A stretch of 64,000 bases of DNA, taken from positions 837,706 through 901,705 of the forward strand of contig NZ_BMHY01000001.1 in NCBI RefSeq assembly GCF_014641555.1. Reading direction: 5' to 3'. The position numbers and the translations under genes were made by a program. How positions within the stretch are numbered: position 1 is the first letter of the stretch; each line of letters begins with the position of its first letter. The notes under the pieces are model-generated. The model did not search any database and was not told the DNA's origin. It saw only the letters and a program-made list of their open reading frames with translations. Positions 52,364-62,140 of the stretch are shown here, piece after piece. Origin of the DNA: Paenibacillus radicis (ex Gao et al. 2016). GTDB lineage: Bacteria > Bacillota > Bacilli > Paenibacillales > Paenibacillaceae.

Positions 52364-52822
52364 ATGGCTGCTGAACATCCAATTCAAGGCTTGATGCAAA
52401 CAGCAATGGAAAACATTAAGGAAATGGTGGACGTAAACACGATTGTTGGCGATCCGGTACAGACGCCGGACGGCAGCATTATTATGCCGATCTCTAAGGT
52501 CGGATTTGGATTTGTGGCTGGAGGCAGCGATATCCGCATGGACGGTTCGGAGGGTGCTTCGCATTCCGACGGGAATAACCATAACGCTTCTGTTTCTCTT
52601 CCTTTTGGCGGGGGCAGCGGCGGCGGCGTATCGATTACACCAATCGCTTTTCTCGTCGTAGGCACACAAGGTGTAAGGGTTGTACCGCTTGACAATCAAA
52701 CGCATTTGCTGGAGCGCATTATCGATTCTGCTCCGCAGGTGTTCGACAAGGTCCAATCTATGATGAAGTCGCCATCCAGTTCCCATGATTATATATCGGA
52801 CGGAAGCGATACCCTTATCTAA
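52364..52822 (+). CDS. ytfJ: GerW/YtfJ family spore protein
   Basis: The 152-residue protein shows the YtfJ pattern: HPIQGLMQTAMENIKEMVDV, TPDGSIIMPISKVGFGFVAGG, a glycine-rich GGGSGGGVSITPIAFL and the C-terminal LLERIIDSAPQVFDK. In B. subtilis YtfJ (GerW) is needed for normal germination. GAGGAGG is upstream. The SigF/SigG promoter expected for it was not identified in the 91-bp gap. Confidence 0.9.
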   Translation: MAAEHPIQGLMQTAMENIKEMVDVNTIVGDPVQTPDGSIIMPISKVGFGFVAGGSDIRMDGSEGASHSDGNNHNASVSLPFGGGSGGGVSITPIAFLVVGTQGVRVVPLDNQTHLLERIIDSAPQVFDKVQSMMKSPSSSHDYISDGSDTLI

Positions 52823-52834
52823 AATGAGGGAATG

Positions 52835-52857
52835 ACTGCCCGAAAGGGCAGTTTTTC
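52835..52857 (+). terminator. Terminator after ytfJ
   Basis: ACTGCCC-GAAA-GGGCAGT with a following T5. Confidence 0.88.
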
Positions 52858-52961
52858 ATTTCCAGATTGCTGTAAAGTCTGTTTTTGCCCCATAACGCAT
52901 ATAGATGTACAAGACTGTTAATCTTGCATCCAGAACTGACAACGAAAGGAGCTGCAATATC

Positions 52962-54137
52962 ATGTTACGAATGCGACGGCTGCCCATTTTGTTTCTTGCA
53001 GCGCTGCTTGTCGGGACAAGCTTCCAGAGGACGGCAAATGCTGAAATAAAACCGCTCAAGACAAATGCAAAGGCTTCCGCTTTGATAGATGTCAATTCAG
53101 GGAGATTGCTTTACAGCGTAGAGGGAGATAAGCAAATGCGCATCGCCAGCTTAACCAAAATCATGACGGCGATCGTTGCGATTGAACATGGCAAGCTGTC
53201 TGATACAGTAAAGACCAGCAAACGCGCAGCGCATCGGGAAGGTTCTTCGATTTATTTGGAGCTGGGAGAAGAAATGACGCTGCTTAATATGCTGTACGGG
53301 CTGATGCTTCGTTCTGGCAATGATGCCGCAACAGCGATAGCAGAGCATGTCGGCGGCTCCGAGGATGGTTTCGTATTGCTGATGAATGAGAAAGCTCAAA
53401 TGTTGGGATTGGAAAACAGCCAATTCAAAAATCCGCATGGGCTGGACGAGGAGGGGCACTATTCCTCTGCTAATGATTTGGCCAAGCTGACGGCGTATGC
53501 CCTGCGTAATCCTGTGTTTGCTGAAATCGTTAGTACGAAAGTGAAGACAGCGCCTAACCCGCATGATAATTGGCAATATAGCTGGAAGAACAAAAACAAG
53601 ATGCTGGCTATGTACGAAGGCGCTGACGGTGTCAAAACCGGATACACGAAGCTAAGCTTTCGCTGTCTGGTTAGCTCCGCAACGCGAAACGGACAGCAGA
53701 TTGCTGCAGTAACGATTAATGATGGCGATGATTGGAATGATCATAAGGCGATGCTGGATTGGGGCTTTAACTATTTCCCGCTTGTAGAAATCGCCAGCAA
53801 AGGGCAAGAGCTTGCCGGTTATCCCTATATAATTGGTCAGTCCTTCAAATATCCGCTGGCTGAGAATGAAAGTCTGCAATCCAAGCTTGTTGTAGAGGAT
53901 ACAAGTACGACGCGTTTTGCTCTGGGGGAAAGAGGCGCTATTGAATGGTATTTGAACGGGGATAAAGTCGCGGCGATTCCGATCTATGAGAACGGAAGCA
54001 GACGGCTCAATTTGCCGGAAAAGCAGCCGATGACCAAATCTGCACTAGCGGATTATAAGAATGCTCAGTACAGCAGCGAGGGGAAACCGGCTTTTATACA
54101 ATCGCTGGCATCTGTAGTTAACGCATTATTCGGCTAA
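52962..54137 (+). CDS. dacB: D-alanyl-D-alanine carboxypeptidase DacB (sporulation type)
   Basis: The 391-residue S11 peptidase has a signal peptide (LPILFLAALLVGTSFQ, cleavage about residue 27) and the motifs SLTK (RIASLTKIMT), SGN (LRSGNDAA) and KTG (DGVKTGYT). Its place directly before spmA and spmB identifies the mother-cell cortex enzyme DacB. ATG 52962 follows AAAGGAG; the frame extends upstream to 52905 without a site. It is the second such peptidase of the window besides dacF. Confidence 0.93.
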   Translation: MLRMRRLPILFLAALLVGTSFQRTANAEIKPLKTNAKASALIDVNSGRLLYSVEGDKQMRIASLTKIMTAIVAIEHGKLSDTVKTSKRAAHREGSSIYLELGEEMTLLNMLYGLMLRSGNDAATAIAEHVGGSEDGFVLLMNEKAQMLGLENSQFKNPHGLDEEGHYSSANDLAKLTAYALRNPVFAEIVSTKVKTAPNPHDNWQYSWKNKNKMLAMYEGADGVKTGYTKLSFRCLVSSATRNGQQIAAVTINDGDDWNDHKAMLDWGFNYFPLVEIASKGQELAGYPYIIGQSFKYPLAENESLQSKLVVEDTSTTRFALGERGAIEWYLNGDKVAAIPIYENGSRRLNLPEKQPMTKSALADYKNAQYSSEGKPAFIQSLASVVNALFG

Positions 54138-54155
54138 TCGGGGGAGGCGGCCACA

Positions 54156-54851
54156 ATGGTAAACTGGATATGGTTGTTTTTTATTGTAGTAAGCGTGATA
54201 GCGGCGGCGGCGAACGGTCAGATCGACGCCGTTACGCAAGCCGCGTTCGATGGCGCGAAGTCAGGTGTCACGGTAAGCTTCGGGCTTATCAGCATCATGG
54301 TGTTTTGGCTAGGCATGATGCGTATTGCCGACGATGCAGGGCTGCTTAAAAAGCTGGCACGGCTGCTCAGCCCTGTCGTCCGGCTGCTGTTTCCGGATGT
54401 TCCGAAAAACCACCCTGCTCTGGGTTACATTATGAGTAATTTGAGCGCCAACTTATTTGGACTTGGCAATGCGGCTACGCCGATGGGAATCAAGGCGATG
54501 CAAGAACTGCAAAAGCTGAACCCGGATCCTCAGACCGCCACGCCTGCCATGTGTACGCTTCTTGCACTTAATACTTCAAGTATAACGCTCATACCGACCA
54601 CATTAATTGCAATACGGATGAACTATGGCTCCGCTAATCCGACGGAAATTGTCGGTACAACGCTTGCTGCCACGATTATCGCAACCGGAGCGGCGATTGC
54701 TGCCGACCGTTGGTACCGCCGCCGCAGTAAATCGGCACCGCCGCCTTCAATCAACAAAAGGAAGAGAAAGACGGACAAGACGCATGCTGTAACGCATCCG
54801 GCAGCCGATAGTCTGTCCGCCGTCTCACCGGGAGGTGGACCTATTGCTTGA
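54156..54851 (+). CDS. spmA: Spore maturation protein SpmA
   Basis: The 231-residue nucleoside-recognition-type membrane protein has helices in WIWLFFIVVSVIAAA, FGLISIMVFWLGMMRIA and the conserved NLSANLFGLGNAATPMGIKAM. The last 45 residues form a basic Arg/Lys-rich tail. GGGGGAGG precedes the ATG. SpmA and SpmB are needed for spore core dehydration. Confidence 0.94.
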   Translation: MVNWIWLFFIVVSVIAAAANGQIDAVTQAAFDGAKSGVTVSFGLISIMVFWLGMMRIADDAGLLKKLARLLSPVVRLLFPDVPKNHPALGYIMSNLSANLFGLGNAATPMGIKAMQELQKLNPDPQTATPAMCTLLALNTSSITLIPTTLIAIRMNYGSANPTEIVGTTLAATIIATGAAIAADRWYRRRSKSAPPPSINKRKRKTDKTHAVTHPAADSLSAVSPGGGPIA

Positions 54852-55377
54852 GCTTTTTACTCGCGCTTCTTCTTGGCTTATCCCTGCTATTATCGTTTTT
54901 ATTCCTTTATATGCAGCTTTTCGCAAAGTTCCGGTTTACGAAACCTTTGTCGAGGGAGCCAAAGACGGCTTCGGCACGGCGATTAATATTATTCCTCATC
55001 TAGTCGGCATGATGGTTGCCATCAGCATGTTTCGTGCATCAGGCGCGATGGATATGATGCTGGGGGCCGTTCGGCCCCTGTTTGACTGGCTGCATGTGCC
55101 TAGCGAGATCCTTCCGCTTGGCATTCTTAGGCCGCTGACAGGAGCAGGATCGCTTGCTTTCACAGCTGATCTTATTCAGACGTATGGCCCCGATTCAATG
55201 ATCGGCCGTATCGCTTCTACGATTCAGGGAAGCACGGACACAACATTGTATGTCTTAACTGTTTATTTCGGAGCGGTCGGCATCCGAAAATCTCGGTATG
55301 CATTAAAAGTTGGTCTTTTTTCCGATCTGGTCGGATTTATTGCGGCAATTATGATTTGCTTATACATATTTGGTTAA
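54844..55377 (+). CDS. spmB: Spore maturation protein SpmB
   Basis: The 177-residue partner of SpmA shows VPVYETFVEGAKDGFGTA, IIPHLVGMMVAISMFRASGA and STDTTLYVLTVYFGAVG. TTG 54844 is preferred because GGAGG (54831-54835) lies 8 bases before it; GTG 54835 overlaps that site. It overlaps spmA by 8 bp, implying coupling. Confidence 0.94.
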   Translation: MLELFTRASSWLIPAIIVFIPLYAAFRKVPVYETFVEGAKDGFGTAINIIPHLVGMMVAISMFRASGAMDMMLGAVRPLFDWLHVPSEILPLGILRPLTGAGSLAFTADLIQTYGPDSMIGRIASTIQGSTDTTLYVLTVYFGAVGIRKSRYALKVGLFSDLVGFIAAIMICLYIFG

Positions 55378-55431
55378 CGGTGCTTGTGCTTTGCTCTCCA
55401 TATCGGTATGATGGAGGTTGAGGTGAAAGCA

Positions 55432-56172
55432 TTGGAACGTTTACAAAAAATATTAGCGCAAGCGGGCATCGCATCCCGGCGTAAATGCGAAGAAATGATT
55501 TTGGCGGGCCAGGTGGAAGTGAACGGAGAGAAAGTAACGACCCTTGGCGTCAAAGCGGACTCGGCAACGGATGTCATTACCGTTAATGGAAAGCCGATCC
55601 GAAGCGAGAAAAAAGTTTATTTAATGCTCAATAAACCTAAAGGTGTCATCACAAGCGCAAAGGATCCGCAAGGGCGCAAAGTGGTGGCTGATTTTTTGCC
55701 CGGCATTAGAGAGAGAGTCTATCCGGTAGGACGGCTCGATTACGATACGGAAGGGCTACTGCTGCTCACGAATGATGGCGAATTTGCCAACCTGCTGACG
55801 CATCCAAGCCATCACGTTCCGAAAACGTATTATGCAACGGTAGAAGGCGTACCGCATGGTTCTCTGCTTGACCAGTTGAAGAAGGGCGTTATGCTCGAAG
55901 ATGGCATGACGGCACCTGCTGAAGCGGAATACCAGGATGTTGATCCTGAAGGAAAACAGTCCACGATCCGAATTACGATCTATGAGGGACGCAACCGTCA
56001 AGTTCGCCGTATGTTTGATGCCATCAAACACCCTGTCATTCGGCTTCGGAGGGTCAAATTCGGAGATCTGGGCTTGCACAATATGGCTCGCGGACAGTTC
56101 CGCCACCTGACTCCGGTGGAAGTGAAAGAGCTGCGGGAAGCCGCGCGCAAGACACATAAAGTTCATAAATAG
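55432..56172 (+). CDS. rluB: 23S rRNA pseudouridine synthase RluB
   Basis: The 246-residue enzyme has an N-terminal S4 domain (MERLQKILAQAGIASRRKC) and the RsuA-type catalytic domain with VGRLDYDTEGLLLLTNDG (catalytic Asp) and EGRNRQVRRMF. TTG 55432 aligns with the family start and has GAGG 8 bases upstream; GTG 55423 is an alternative. It lies between spmB and resA as in B. subtilis. Confidence 0.94.
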   Translation: MERLQKILAQAGIASRRKCEEMILAGQVEVNGEKVTTLGVKADSATDVITVNGKPIRSEKKVYLMLNKPKGVITSAKDPQGRKVVADFLPGIRERVYPVGRLDYDTEGLLLLTNDGEFANLLTHPSHHVPKTYYATVEGVPHGSLLDQLKKGVMLEDGMTAPAEAEYQDVDPEGKQSTIRITIYEGRNRQVRRMFDAIKHPVIRLRRVKFGDLGLHNMARGQFRHLTPVEVKELREAARKTHKVHK

Positions 56173-56177
56173 TAAAC

Positions 56178-56206
56178 GGCGGCAACGGCAATTGCCGCCT
56201 GATTTT
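56178..56206 (+). terminator. Hairpin terminator after rluB
   Basis: GGCGGCAA (56178-56185) pairs with TTGCCGCC (56192-56199), then a short T-rich tract. A TATAAT for resA follows at 56210-56215. Confidence 0.65.
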
Positions 56207-56261
56207 CGTTATAATGGAACTATTCAAAGCTGACAAAGAATGAAATGCAGGTGAAGGCAAG

Positions 56262-56792
56262 ATGGGCAAGTACCGAAGACCCGTTCAAATCGTTATTTTG
56301 CTTGCCGTATTGATAGTCGGAGGTTATGCGATCGGCACGAGCCTGTTCGCGGCCAAAGAGGACGGCATCCCGAAGGTCGGCGGAACGCCGCCAGACTTTA
56401 CGCTTGTCGATTTGCAGGGCAATACGCATCAATTGTCGGACTATAAAGGCAAAGCAGTTGTCATCAATTTCTGGGGCACATTTTGTCCGCCATGCGTAAA
56501 GGAGATGCCGGAGTTCGAACGGCAATTCGCCAAATGGAAGGACGAGGGTCTGGAAATATTAGCAATCAACTTGAGCGAGGATACGTTGACGGTTAACAAT
56601 TTCGTCCGCCGGTTCGAGCTGAACTATCCCATCTTAAGAGATGTCAACAAGAAGACGGAACGCAGCTATGGACTAAGGTCGTATCCAACGACATTTTTCG
56701 TGAAGCCTGACGGAAAGATCATGGAGATCAAGGTAGGCGGCATGACGGAACAGGATATCGATGAGCGGGTTATCGAGCTGCTGAAGTATTAG
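56262..56792 (+). CDS. resA: Thiol-disulfide oxidoreductase ResA
   Basis: ResA reduces apocytochrome c cysteines outside the membrane before haem attachment. The 176 residues have an N-terminal membrane anchor (about 10-30) and a thioredoxin domain with active site Cys75-Pro-Pro-Cys78 in FWGTFCPPCVKEMP and cis-Pro in YPTTFFV. First gene of resABC; a TATAAT lies 47 bp upstream. Confidence 0.95.
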   Translation: MGKYRRPVQIVILLAVLIVGGYAIGTSLFAAKEDGIPKVGGTPPDFTLVDLQGNTHQLSDYKGKAVVINFWGTFCPPCVKEMPEFERQFAKWKDEGLEILAINLSEDTLTVNNFVRRFELNYPILRDVNKKTERSYGLRSYPTTFFVKPDGKIMEIKVGGMTEQDIDERVIELLKY

Positions 56793-56803
56793 GAGGTTTC
56801 ACT

Positions 56804-58468
56804 GTGTTATCGCTACATAACACGAAATGCGAATGCGGGCATCAGAATGCCGTAGGCACGGTGCTTTGCGAAAGCTGCGGCAAGCCTCTGATTGAGAATG
56901 CCGAATCGGATACGCCTCTTGAAATGCGCTACGACGGGGTAGCCCGCCGTTCGCAGAAGAGCAATCCAAGCATCATCGACCGGGTATGGAACTTTTTCTC
57001 CTCGGTCAAAATCGCCGTCTATTTAATCGTATTGACGCTGCTGTCTGCAACGCTTGGTACGATTTATCCGCAAGAGGACTCGTTTCTGAACAATTTCGAT
57101 GCAACCACCTACTACAAGGAACAATACGGCCTTCCCGGACAGATTTATTATACGCTGGGATTGTCCCATACTTACGAATCTTGGTGGTTCATTACGCTGC
57201 TCGTCATGATCGGCACCTCGCTGGTCATTTGCAGCCTCGACCGCGTTCTGCCGCTGTATCGAGCGCTTAGCAAGCAGCAGGTTCGCAAGCATCTGCGATT
57301 CATCAATCGTCAAAAGACGGTATATACCGCTCAAATTGACGGCAGTGCAGAAGAGTGGGTGCAAAGCTTTGGCAATCAGCTAAAGCGTAAGCGCTACCGG
57401 ATTTTTTCCGACGGGACGGCGCTGCTGGCGGAGAAAAACCGTTTCAGCAGATGGGGACCTTACATTAACCACATCGGCCTAATCCTTTTCCTGTTGGCTA
57501 TTCTGGCAAGGGGCATTCCGGGCTGGCAGATGGACAGTTATGTAACGATACCGGACGGTGACACCGTACATATCGACGGAACGAATTACTATGTAAAGAA
57601 CGAGAAATTCACGGTGAACTATTATTCGGATGATGAATTGCCGGAAGAGCTGAAAGGTAAAGCCCGCGCTAAGCTTTATGAGACGAAAGCGGTGCTCTAT
57701 ACCTGTGTCAGCCAATGCAGTGACTCTTCGGTAAAACCTGAACTGGTTGAGGTTGACCGCCATGATATTATCGTCAACAGCCCGCTGAATTACAAAGGGT
57801 TGAAGCTCTATCAGTTCGACTACGACGTTACGCCCAAGCTGAAAGGGGTCAAGCCGGTTCTGATCAATAAAGCAACGGGGGAAACGTTTGGACCTTTTGA
57901 GCTGCCGATGAAGGACGCGCCGATTGATTATGATCTGGGTGCCTATCATTTGAAGCTGGTTGCCAATTATATGGAGTTCGCAGTAGGCGACGACGGCGAG
58001 CCGGTAACGCTCAGCCGCGAGCCAAACGCTCCAGCCTTCATCTTCTTGATTACTGGACCTGATCTGCCGGCGAAGGGACAACCTTACATGTACTTCCCGA
58101 TGCAGAAGGACAAGGAAAAGTTCGGCCAGGATCAGTTGAACGCCTCAATTGCGGACAAGCTGGAAATCAAAGTACAGGGTATGGAAAATGTTGATTTTTC
58201 GGAGGCTTCCACCTATTTGAACGTCCGTATGGACAAGGCTCTGCCGTACGTATGGATTGGCGCGACGATTTCCATGATTGGATTGCTGATGGGCTCATAC
58301 TGGCAGCACCGGCGCATTTGGCTTCGCATTGACGACGGCGAGCTGTCGCTCGGCGCGCATACGAATAAAAACTGGTACGGCATGCGCGCGGATCTCGCGG
58401 CTGCACTTCGCCAGCAAGGCATTACTGTAGATCCAAAGTCGCTTGATAACGGAGGGAATAACGCGTGA
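56804..58468 (+). CDS. resB: Cytochrome c biogenesis protein ResB
   Basis: ResB with ResC forms the system II haem-export and attachment machine. The 554-residue membrane protein starts with a four-cysteine zinc-ribbon-like segment (CECGHQNAVGTVLCESCG), then three N-terminal membrane helices (about 65-85, 115-137, 222-240), a large extracytoplasmic domain and a last helix near residue 480. GTG start with AGGAGG upstream. It overlaps resC by 4 bp (GTGA). Confidence 0.94.
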   Translation: MLSLHNTKCECGHQNAVGTVLCESCGKPLIENAESDTPLEMRYDGVARRSQKSNPSIIDRVWNFFSSVKIAVYLIVLTLLSATLGTIYPQEDSFLNNFDATTYYKEQYGLPGQIYYTLGLSHTYESWWFITLLVMIGTSLVICSLDRVLPLYRALSKQQVRKHLRFINRQKTVYTAQIDGSAEEWVQSFGNQLKRKRYRIFSDGTALLAEKNRFSRWGPYINHIGLILFLLAILARGIPGWQMDSYVTIPDGDTVHIDGTNYYVKNEKFTVNYYSDDELPEELKGKARAKLYETKAVLYTCVSQCSDSSVKPELVEVDRHDIIVNSPLNYKGLKLYQFDYDVTPKLKGVKPVLINKATGETFGPFELPMKDAPIDYDLGAYHLKLVANYMEFAVGDDGEPVTLSREPNAPAFIFLITGPDLPAKGQPYMYFPMQKDKEKFGQDQLNASIADKLEIKVQGMENVDFSEASTYLNVRMDKALPYVWIGATISMIGLLMGSYWQHRRIWLRIDDGELSLGAHTNKNWYGMRADLAAALRQQGITVDPKSLDNGGNNA

Positions 58469-59724
58469 GTTTAATCGATTTCAGCAGCGACGCGTTTGTC
58501 GTTGCATTCTTCCTTTACTGCTTTGCATTTATGTTCTATGTTATTGCAATAGCAGGCAAAAAATGGAGCAACCGCGACCCTGAGAAGCATGAGAAAAAAT
58601 GGGGGCTAATCGCCTTTGTTACTTCTTCGCTTGGTCTGGTCGGCCATTTGACCTTTTTCTTTACCCGTTGGATCGGCAGCAAGCAAATTCCAACGAGCAA
58701 TATGTACGAATTCATTACTTTCCTAGGTATGGCTATCATGATCGCGTTTACGATCGTGTATGCGATTTACAAGAAACCGCTGCTCGGAATGTTCGCGCTG
58801 CCTCTGACCGTTATAGTCGTCGCTTACGCGGCGGTGTTCCCGCAAGAGGTACAACCGCTAATTCCGGCACTGGACGACATTTGGCTGAAAGTACACGTTA
58901 CAACAGCTGCACTGGGTGAAGCCTTCTTCGCTGTCGGTTTTGCAGCGGGTCTTATGTATTTGCTTCGCGTTATCGATTTCAGCGATAAGTCGAAAAAAGG
59001 CAAGCGCGGACAGTTTTGGTTAGAGTTTTCCCTTTATACGATTATTATCGTAGTTGGTTTCGTCATTGCAGTGTTCGCTTTCAGAGGAATGGGCTATGAA
59101 GCGCATTTCGTACAAGAGAAGTCGACGATTGACAGCAAAGGCGTTGAATCCACCAAGCGGGAGACGGTTGACTATACGCTGCCTCCGATTGTGAAGCCTT
59201 ACAACAGTCAGGCTGAATCGGTCGATTCTTTTTTAGGAATGGATCATGCGGTATTTGAAGCACCCTATTGGATGAACGGTGTTAATGCCGGACGCAAGCT
59301 CAATACGGTAATCTGGTCTGTCATTGCAGGTTCGATTCTTTACGGTCTGCTTCGACTGGCTTTCCGCAAGCCGCTTGCGGCTGTCATCCATCCGCTGATG
59401 GACGGCATTGATCCGGAGGATCTGGACGAAATCAGCTATCGCGCTATTGCAATAGGTTTCCCGATCTTTACTCTAGGTGCTCTGATCTTTGCGATGATAT
59501 GGGCGGAGAAAGCTTGGGGCAGGTTCTGGGGCTGGGATCCGAAAGAGGTCTGGGCACTCATCTCCTGGCTGTATTACAGTGCTTATTTGCATTTCAGATT
59601 GTCGCGCGGCTGGCAGGGGAAACGTTCCTCATGGCTGGCGGTTATCGGCTTCGTCGTTATTTTGTTCACACTGATTGGCGTCAATTTAATTATTGCAGGC
59701 TTGCATTCCTATGCAGGCGTATAA
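58465..59724 (+). CDS. resC: Cytochrome c biogenesis protein ResC (CcsA)
   Basis: The 419-residue haem-handling membrane protein has about eight helices and the WWD-type tryptophan-rich motif WAEKAWGRFWGWDPKEVWAL. Other conserved stretches are TSNMYEFITF and SAYLHFRLSRGW. GTG start overlaps the resB stop. Confidence 0.95.
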   Translation: MSLIDFSSDAFVVAFFLYCFAFMFYVIAIAGKKWSNRDPEKHEKKWGLIAFVTSSLGLVGHLTFFFTRWIGSKQIPTSNMYEFITFLGMAIMIAFTIVYAIYKKPLLGMFALPLTVIVVAYAAVFPQEVQPLIPALDDIWLKVHVTTAALGEAFFAVGFAAGLMYLLRVIDFSDKSKKGKRGQFWLEFSLYTIIIVVGFVIAVFAFRGMGYEAHFVQEKSTIDSKGVESTKRETVDYTLPPIVKPYNSQAESVDSFLGMDHAVFEAPYWMNGVNAGRKLNTVIWSVIAGSILYGLLRLAFRKPLAAVIHPLMDGIDPEDLDEISYRAIAIGFPIFTLGALIFAMIWAEKAWGRFWGWDPKEVWALISWLYYSAYLHFRLSRGWQGKRSSWLAVIGFVVILFTLIGVNLIIAGLHSYAGV

Positions 59725-59767
59725 CACTTACAACTAACTTGAGAAGAATGGAAAGGAGCATTCCAAT

Positions 59768-60484
59768 ATGTCCGACTTTGCCAGCCGTATTTTGGTCGTC
59801 GATGATGAGGAACGGATTCGCCGCCTTTTGAAAATGTATTTGGAGAAAGAAGGCTATGTCATTGATGAAGCGGAGGATGGAGAAACAGCGCTGCGCCTTG
59901 CAACAGCAACGGATTACGCCCTCATCCTGCTTGACGTCATGCTTCCGGGCATTGACGGTGTGGAGGTGTGCTCCAGGTTGCGTCAAGTAAAAGCGACTCC
60001 AGTCATCATGCTTACCGCAAAAGGCGAGGAAATGAACCGGGTTCAAGGCTTTGAAGTAGGCGCTGACGATTACGTTGTGAAGCCTTTCAGTCCTAGAGAA
60101 GTGATCTACCGGGTGAAGGCGATTTTGCGCCGCTCTTCGGCTACCGCTTTCTTGACCAAGGAGATCAACTCCAGCAACAATATTGTATTTCCGCATCTCG
60201 TAATCGAGCATGACGCCCACCGGGTGACGGCTGGAGGCCAAGAAGTGAGCCTAACGCCTAAAGAGTATGAGCTGCTTCATTACTTGGCGGTATCTCCGGA
60301 TAAAGTATTCTCCCGGGAAGAGCTGCTGAAGGATGTATGGAACTATGAGTTTTTCGGTGATCTTCGCACAGTGGACACCCATGTGAAAAGGCTTCGCGAG
60401 AAACTGAACAAAGTATCCGCGGATGCAGCCTCGATGATTACGACGGTATGGGGCGTCGGCTATAAACTTGAGGTTCCAAAGTAA
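59768..60484 (+). CDS. resD: Response regulator ResD
   Basis: The 238-residue OmpR-type regulator controls aerobic and anaerobic respiration genes. The receiver shows Asp12/Asp13 and phospho-acceptor Asp56 in ILLDVMLPG; the winged-helix output has SLTPKEYELLHYLA and DLRTVDTHVKRLREKL. It probably feeds back on resABC upstream. The stop and the ResE ATG share one base (TAATG). Confidence 0.95.
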   Translation: MSDFASRILVVDDEERIRRLLKMYLEKEGYVIDEAEDGETALRLATATDYALILLDVMLPGIDGVEVCSRLRQVKATPVIMLTAKGEEMNRVQGFEVGADDYVVKPFSPREVIYRVKAILRRSSATAFLTKEINSSNNIVFPHLVIEHDAHRVTAGGQEVSLTPKEYELLHYLAVSPDKVFSREELLKDVWNYEFFGDLRTVDTHVKRLREKLNKVSADAASMITTVWGVGYKLEVPK

Positions 60485-61944
60485 TGGCGTTTTTCCGAAA
60501 AGGCTGGCTAAGCAATTTGCTGCATAGCGTCGTGGGTAAGCTGTGGGGGACGATTATGCTGCTCGTCGCCCTCGTCCTCATCATTCTCGGCGTGTTCTTG
60601 CTGCAGTATATCGATATTGCGTTTGTGGAAGACCAGCGGAAAATTAAAGTCGTCTTTATCGTAGTCGGCATTATTGGCTTTCTATTGTCGACTTTCTTTG
60701 CTTTTTTTCTATCTACCAAAATCCAGCAGCCTCTCCTTCAACTGAAGAAGGCTGCTGATTCCATTTCGCAGGGCGATTACAGGACTCGCGTAAACATCGT
60801 CTCCTCCGATGAGATAGGGCAGCTTGCCAATACGTTTAATCATATGACTGGACAACTCGATAAACTGATTCATGACTTAAGCCATGAGAAAGAGCATCTG
60901 TCGAGCATATTGCGCTCGATGGGCGATGCAGTCATTACATTCGACGCAGAGGGGAAGGTCATACTGACCAATCCTCCCGGACAAATGCTGCTCGGCAGAT
61001 GGTCCGATATCGAACGCTCCTGGCATGATGACATGGAAGACGGCGAATTTGCCGATGTGCCGGGACCATTGCGGGACACGTTCCAAACCGTGCTCCAAGA
61101 GGGGCGCGATGCGGCCGATAAGGTTCAAGTCCATAACAACGTATGGTCAGTGGCGATGGCGCCTTTGAAGACAGACGGCATTAGCCGAGGCGCAGTCGCC
61201 GTTATCCGCAACGTGACTGAAGAGCATAAACTCGAGAAGCTGCGGCGCGATTTCGTCGCCAACGTATCGCATGAGATCCGAACGCCGCTGTCCATGCTGC
61301 AAGGCTATAGCGAGGCGTTGCTGGACGATATCGTCGTTACACCAGAGGAGCGGAAGGAACTTGTTCAAGTTATCTATGACGAGTCACTCCGAATGGGCAG
61401 ACTCGTCAACGATTTCCTTGATATGGCGAGAATGGAAGCCGGTCATGTTGAGCTCAATTTGCAACAGGTCGATTTGCGGCAAATTGTAAAAAGGGTTCAC
61501 CGCAAATTCCAGGTGTACGCCAAGGAGAGGGACGTTTCCCTAATTGCGGGCTTACCGGAACAGCCGCTTGCTGTTATGGGCGCGGACGAGGACCGGATTG
61601 AGCAAGTGATGACCAATCTGCTGGACAACGCATTGCGGCATACGCCTCCCGGCAAGTCGATTACGATCTCGGGCGAGCAAGCGGACATTAACGGACTCGG
61701 TTATGTGCTGCTGAAGGTGAAGGATGAAGGGCAGGGTATTCCAAGCGAGGACGTGCCTTATATATTCGAGAGGTTCTATAAAGCCGATAAAGCCCGGAAA
61801 CGGGGTTCATCGGGCGGTACGGGCTTGGGGCTGGCAATCGTTAAGAACATTATTACGCAGCATCACGGCCGTATTGAGGTCGACAGCATACTTGGAAAAG
61901 GTACGACCTTTACGCTGCTGCTGCCTGTCGAAATTAGACAATAG
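60484..61944 (+). CDS. resE: Sensor histidine kinase ResE
   Basis: The 486-residue kinase has two membrane helices (about 14-38 and 55-78), HAMP (about 80-130), PAS (about 140-245), HisKA with His263 in ANVSHEIRTPLSML, and HATPase (NLLDNALRHTPPGK ... GGTGLGLAIVKNII). The extracytoplasmic loop is very short (about 15 residues), in contrast with the large loop of B. subtilis ResE, so sensing probably relies on PAS or HAMP. Confidence 0.92.
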   Translation: MAFFRKGWLSNLLHSVVGKLWGTIMLLVALVLIILGVFLLQYIDIAFVEDQRKIKVVFIVVGIIGFLLSTFFAFFLSTKIQQPLLQLKKAADSISQGDYRTRVNIVSSDEIGQLANTFNHMTGQLDKLIHDLSHEKEHLSSILRSMGDAVITFDAEGKVILTNPPGQMLLGRWSDIERSWHDDMEDGEFADVPGPLRDTFQTVLQEGRDAADKVQVHNNVWSVAMAPLKTDGISRGAVAVIRNVTEEHKLEKLRRDFVANVSHEIRTPLSMLQGYSEALLDDIVVTPEERKELVQVIYDESLRMGRLVNDFLDMARMEAGHVELNLQQVDLRQIVKRVHRKFQVYAKERDVSLIAGLPEQPLAVMGADEDRIEQVMTNLLDNALRHTPPGKSITISGEQADINGLGYVLLKVKDEGQGIPSEDVPYIFERFYKADKARKRGSSGGTGLGLAIVKNIITQHHGRIEVDSILGKGTTFTLLLPVEIRQ

Positions 61945-61952
61945 CTGTCATT

Positions 61953-61979
61953 GCGCTCCTTTCGAGGAGCGCTTTTTTG
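61953..61979 (+). terminator. Terminator after resE
   Basis: GCGCTCC (61953-61959) pairs with GGAGCGC (61966-61972), followed by T6. Confidence 0.9.
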
Positions 61980-62055
61980 TTGAAACAACAGAAATAATCT
62001 TGTTGTTCGTGGAACAAACTTATTCAAGCGATGTGACAGAGTGTCGCAATTTATG

Positions 62056-62113
62056 AACAAAAAACATCCCTCGCACAGGTCAGCTTTATCAGCTTGACTC
62101 ATGCGAGGGATGT
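62056..62113 (-). terminator. Terminator downstream of serA
   Basis: ACATCCCTCGCA (62064-62075) pairs with TGCGAGGGATGT (62102-62113); the A run before it is the U tract of the minus-strand transcript. Confidence 0.92.
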
Positions 62114-62140
62114 CTCGTCATGCAATCTATTCAATCTCGA

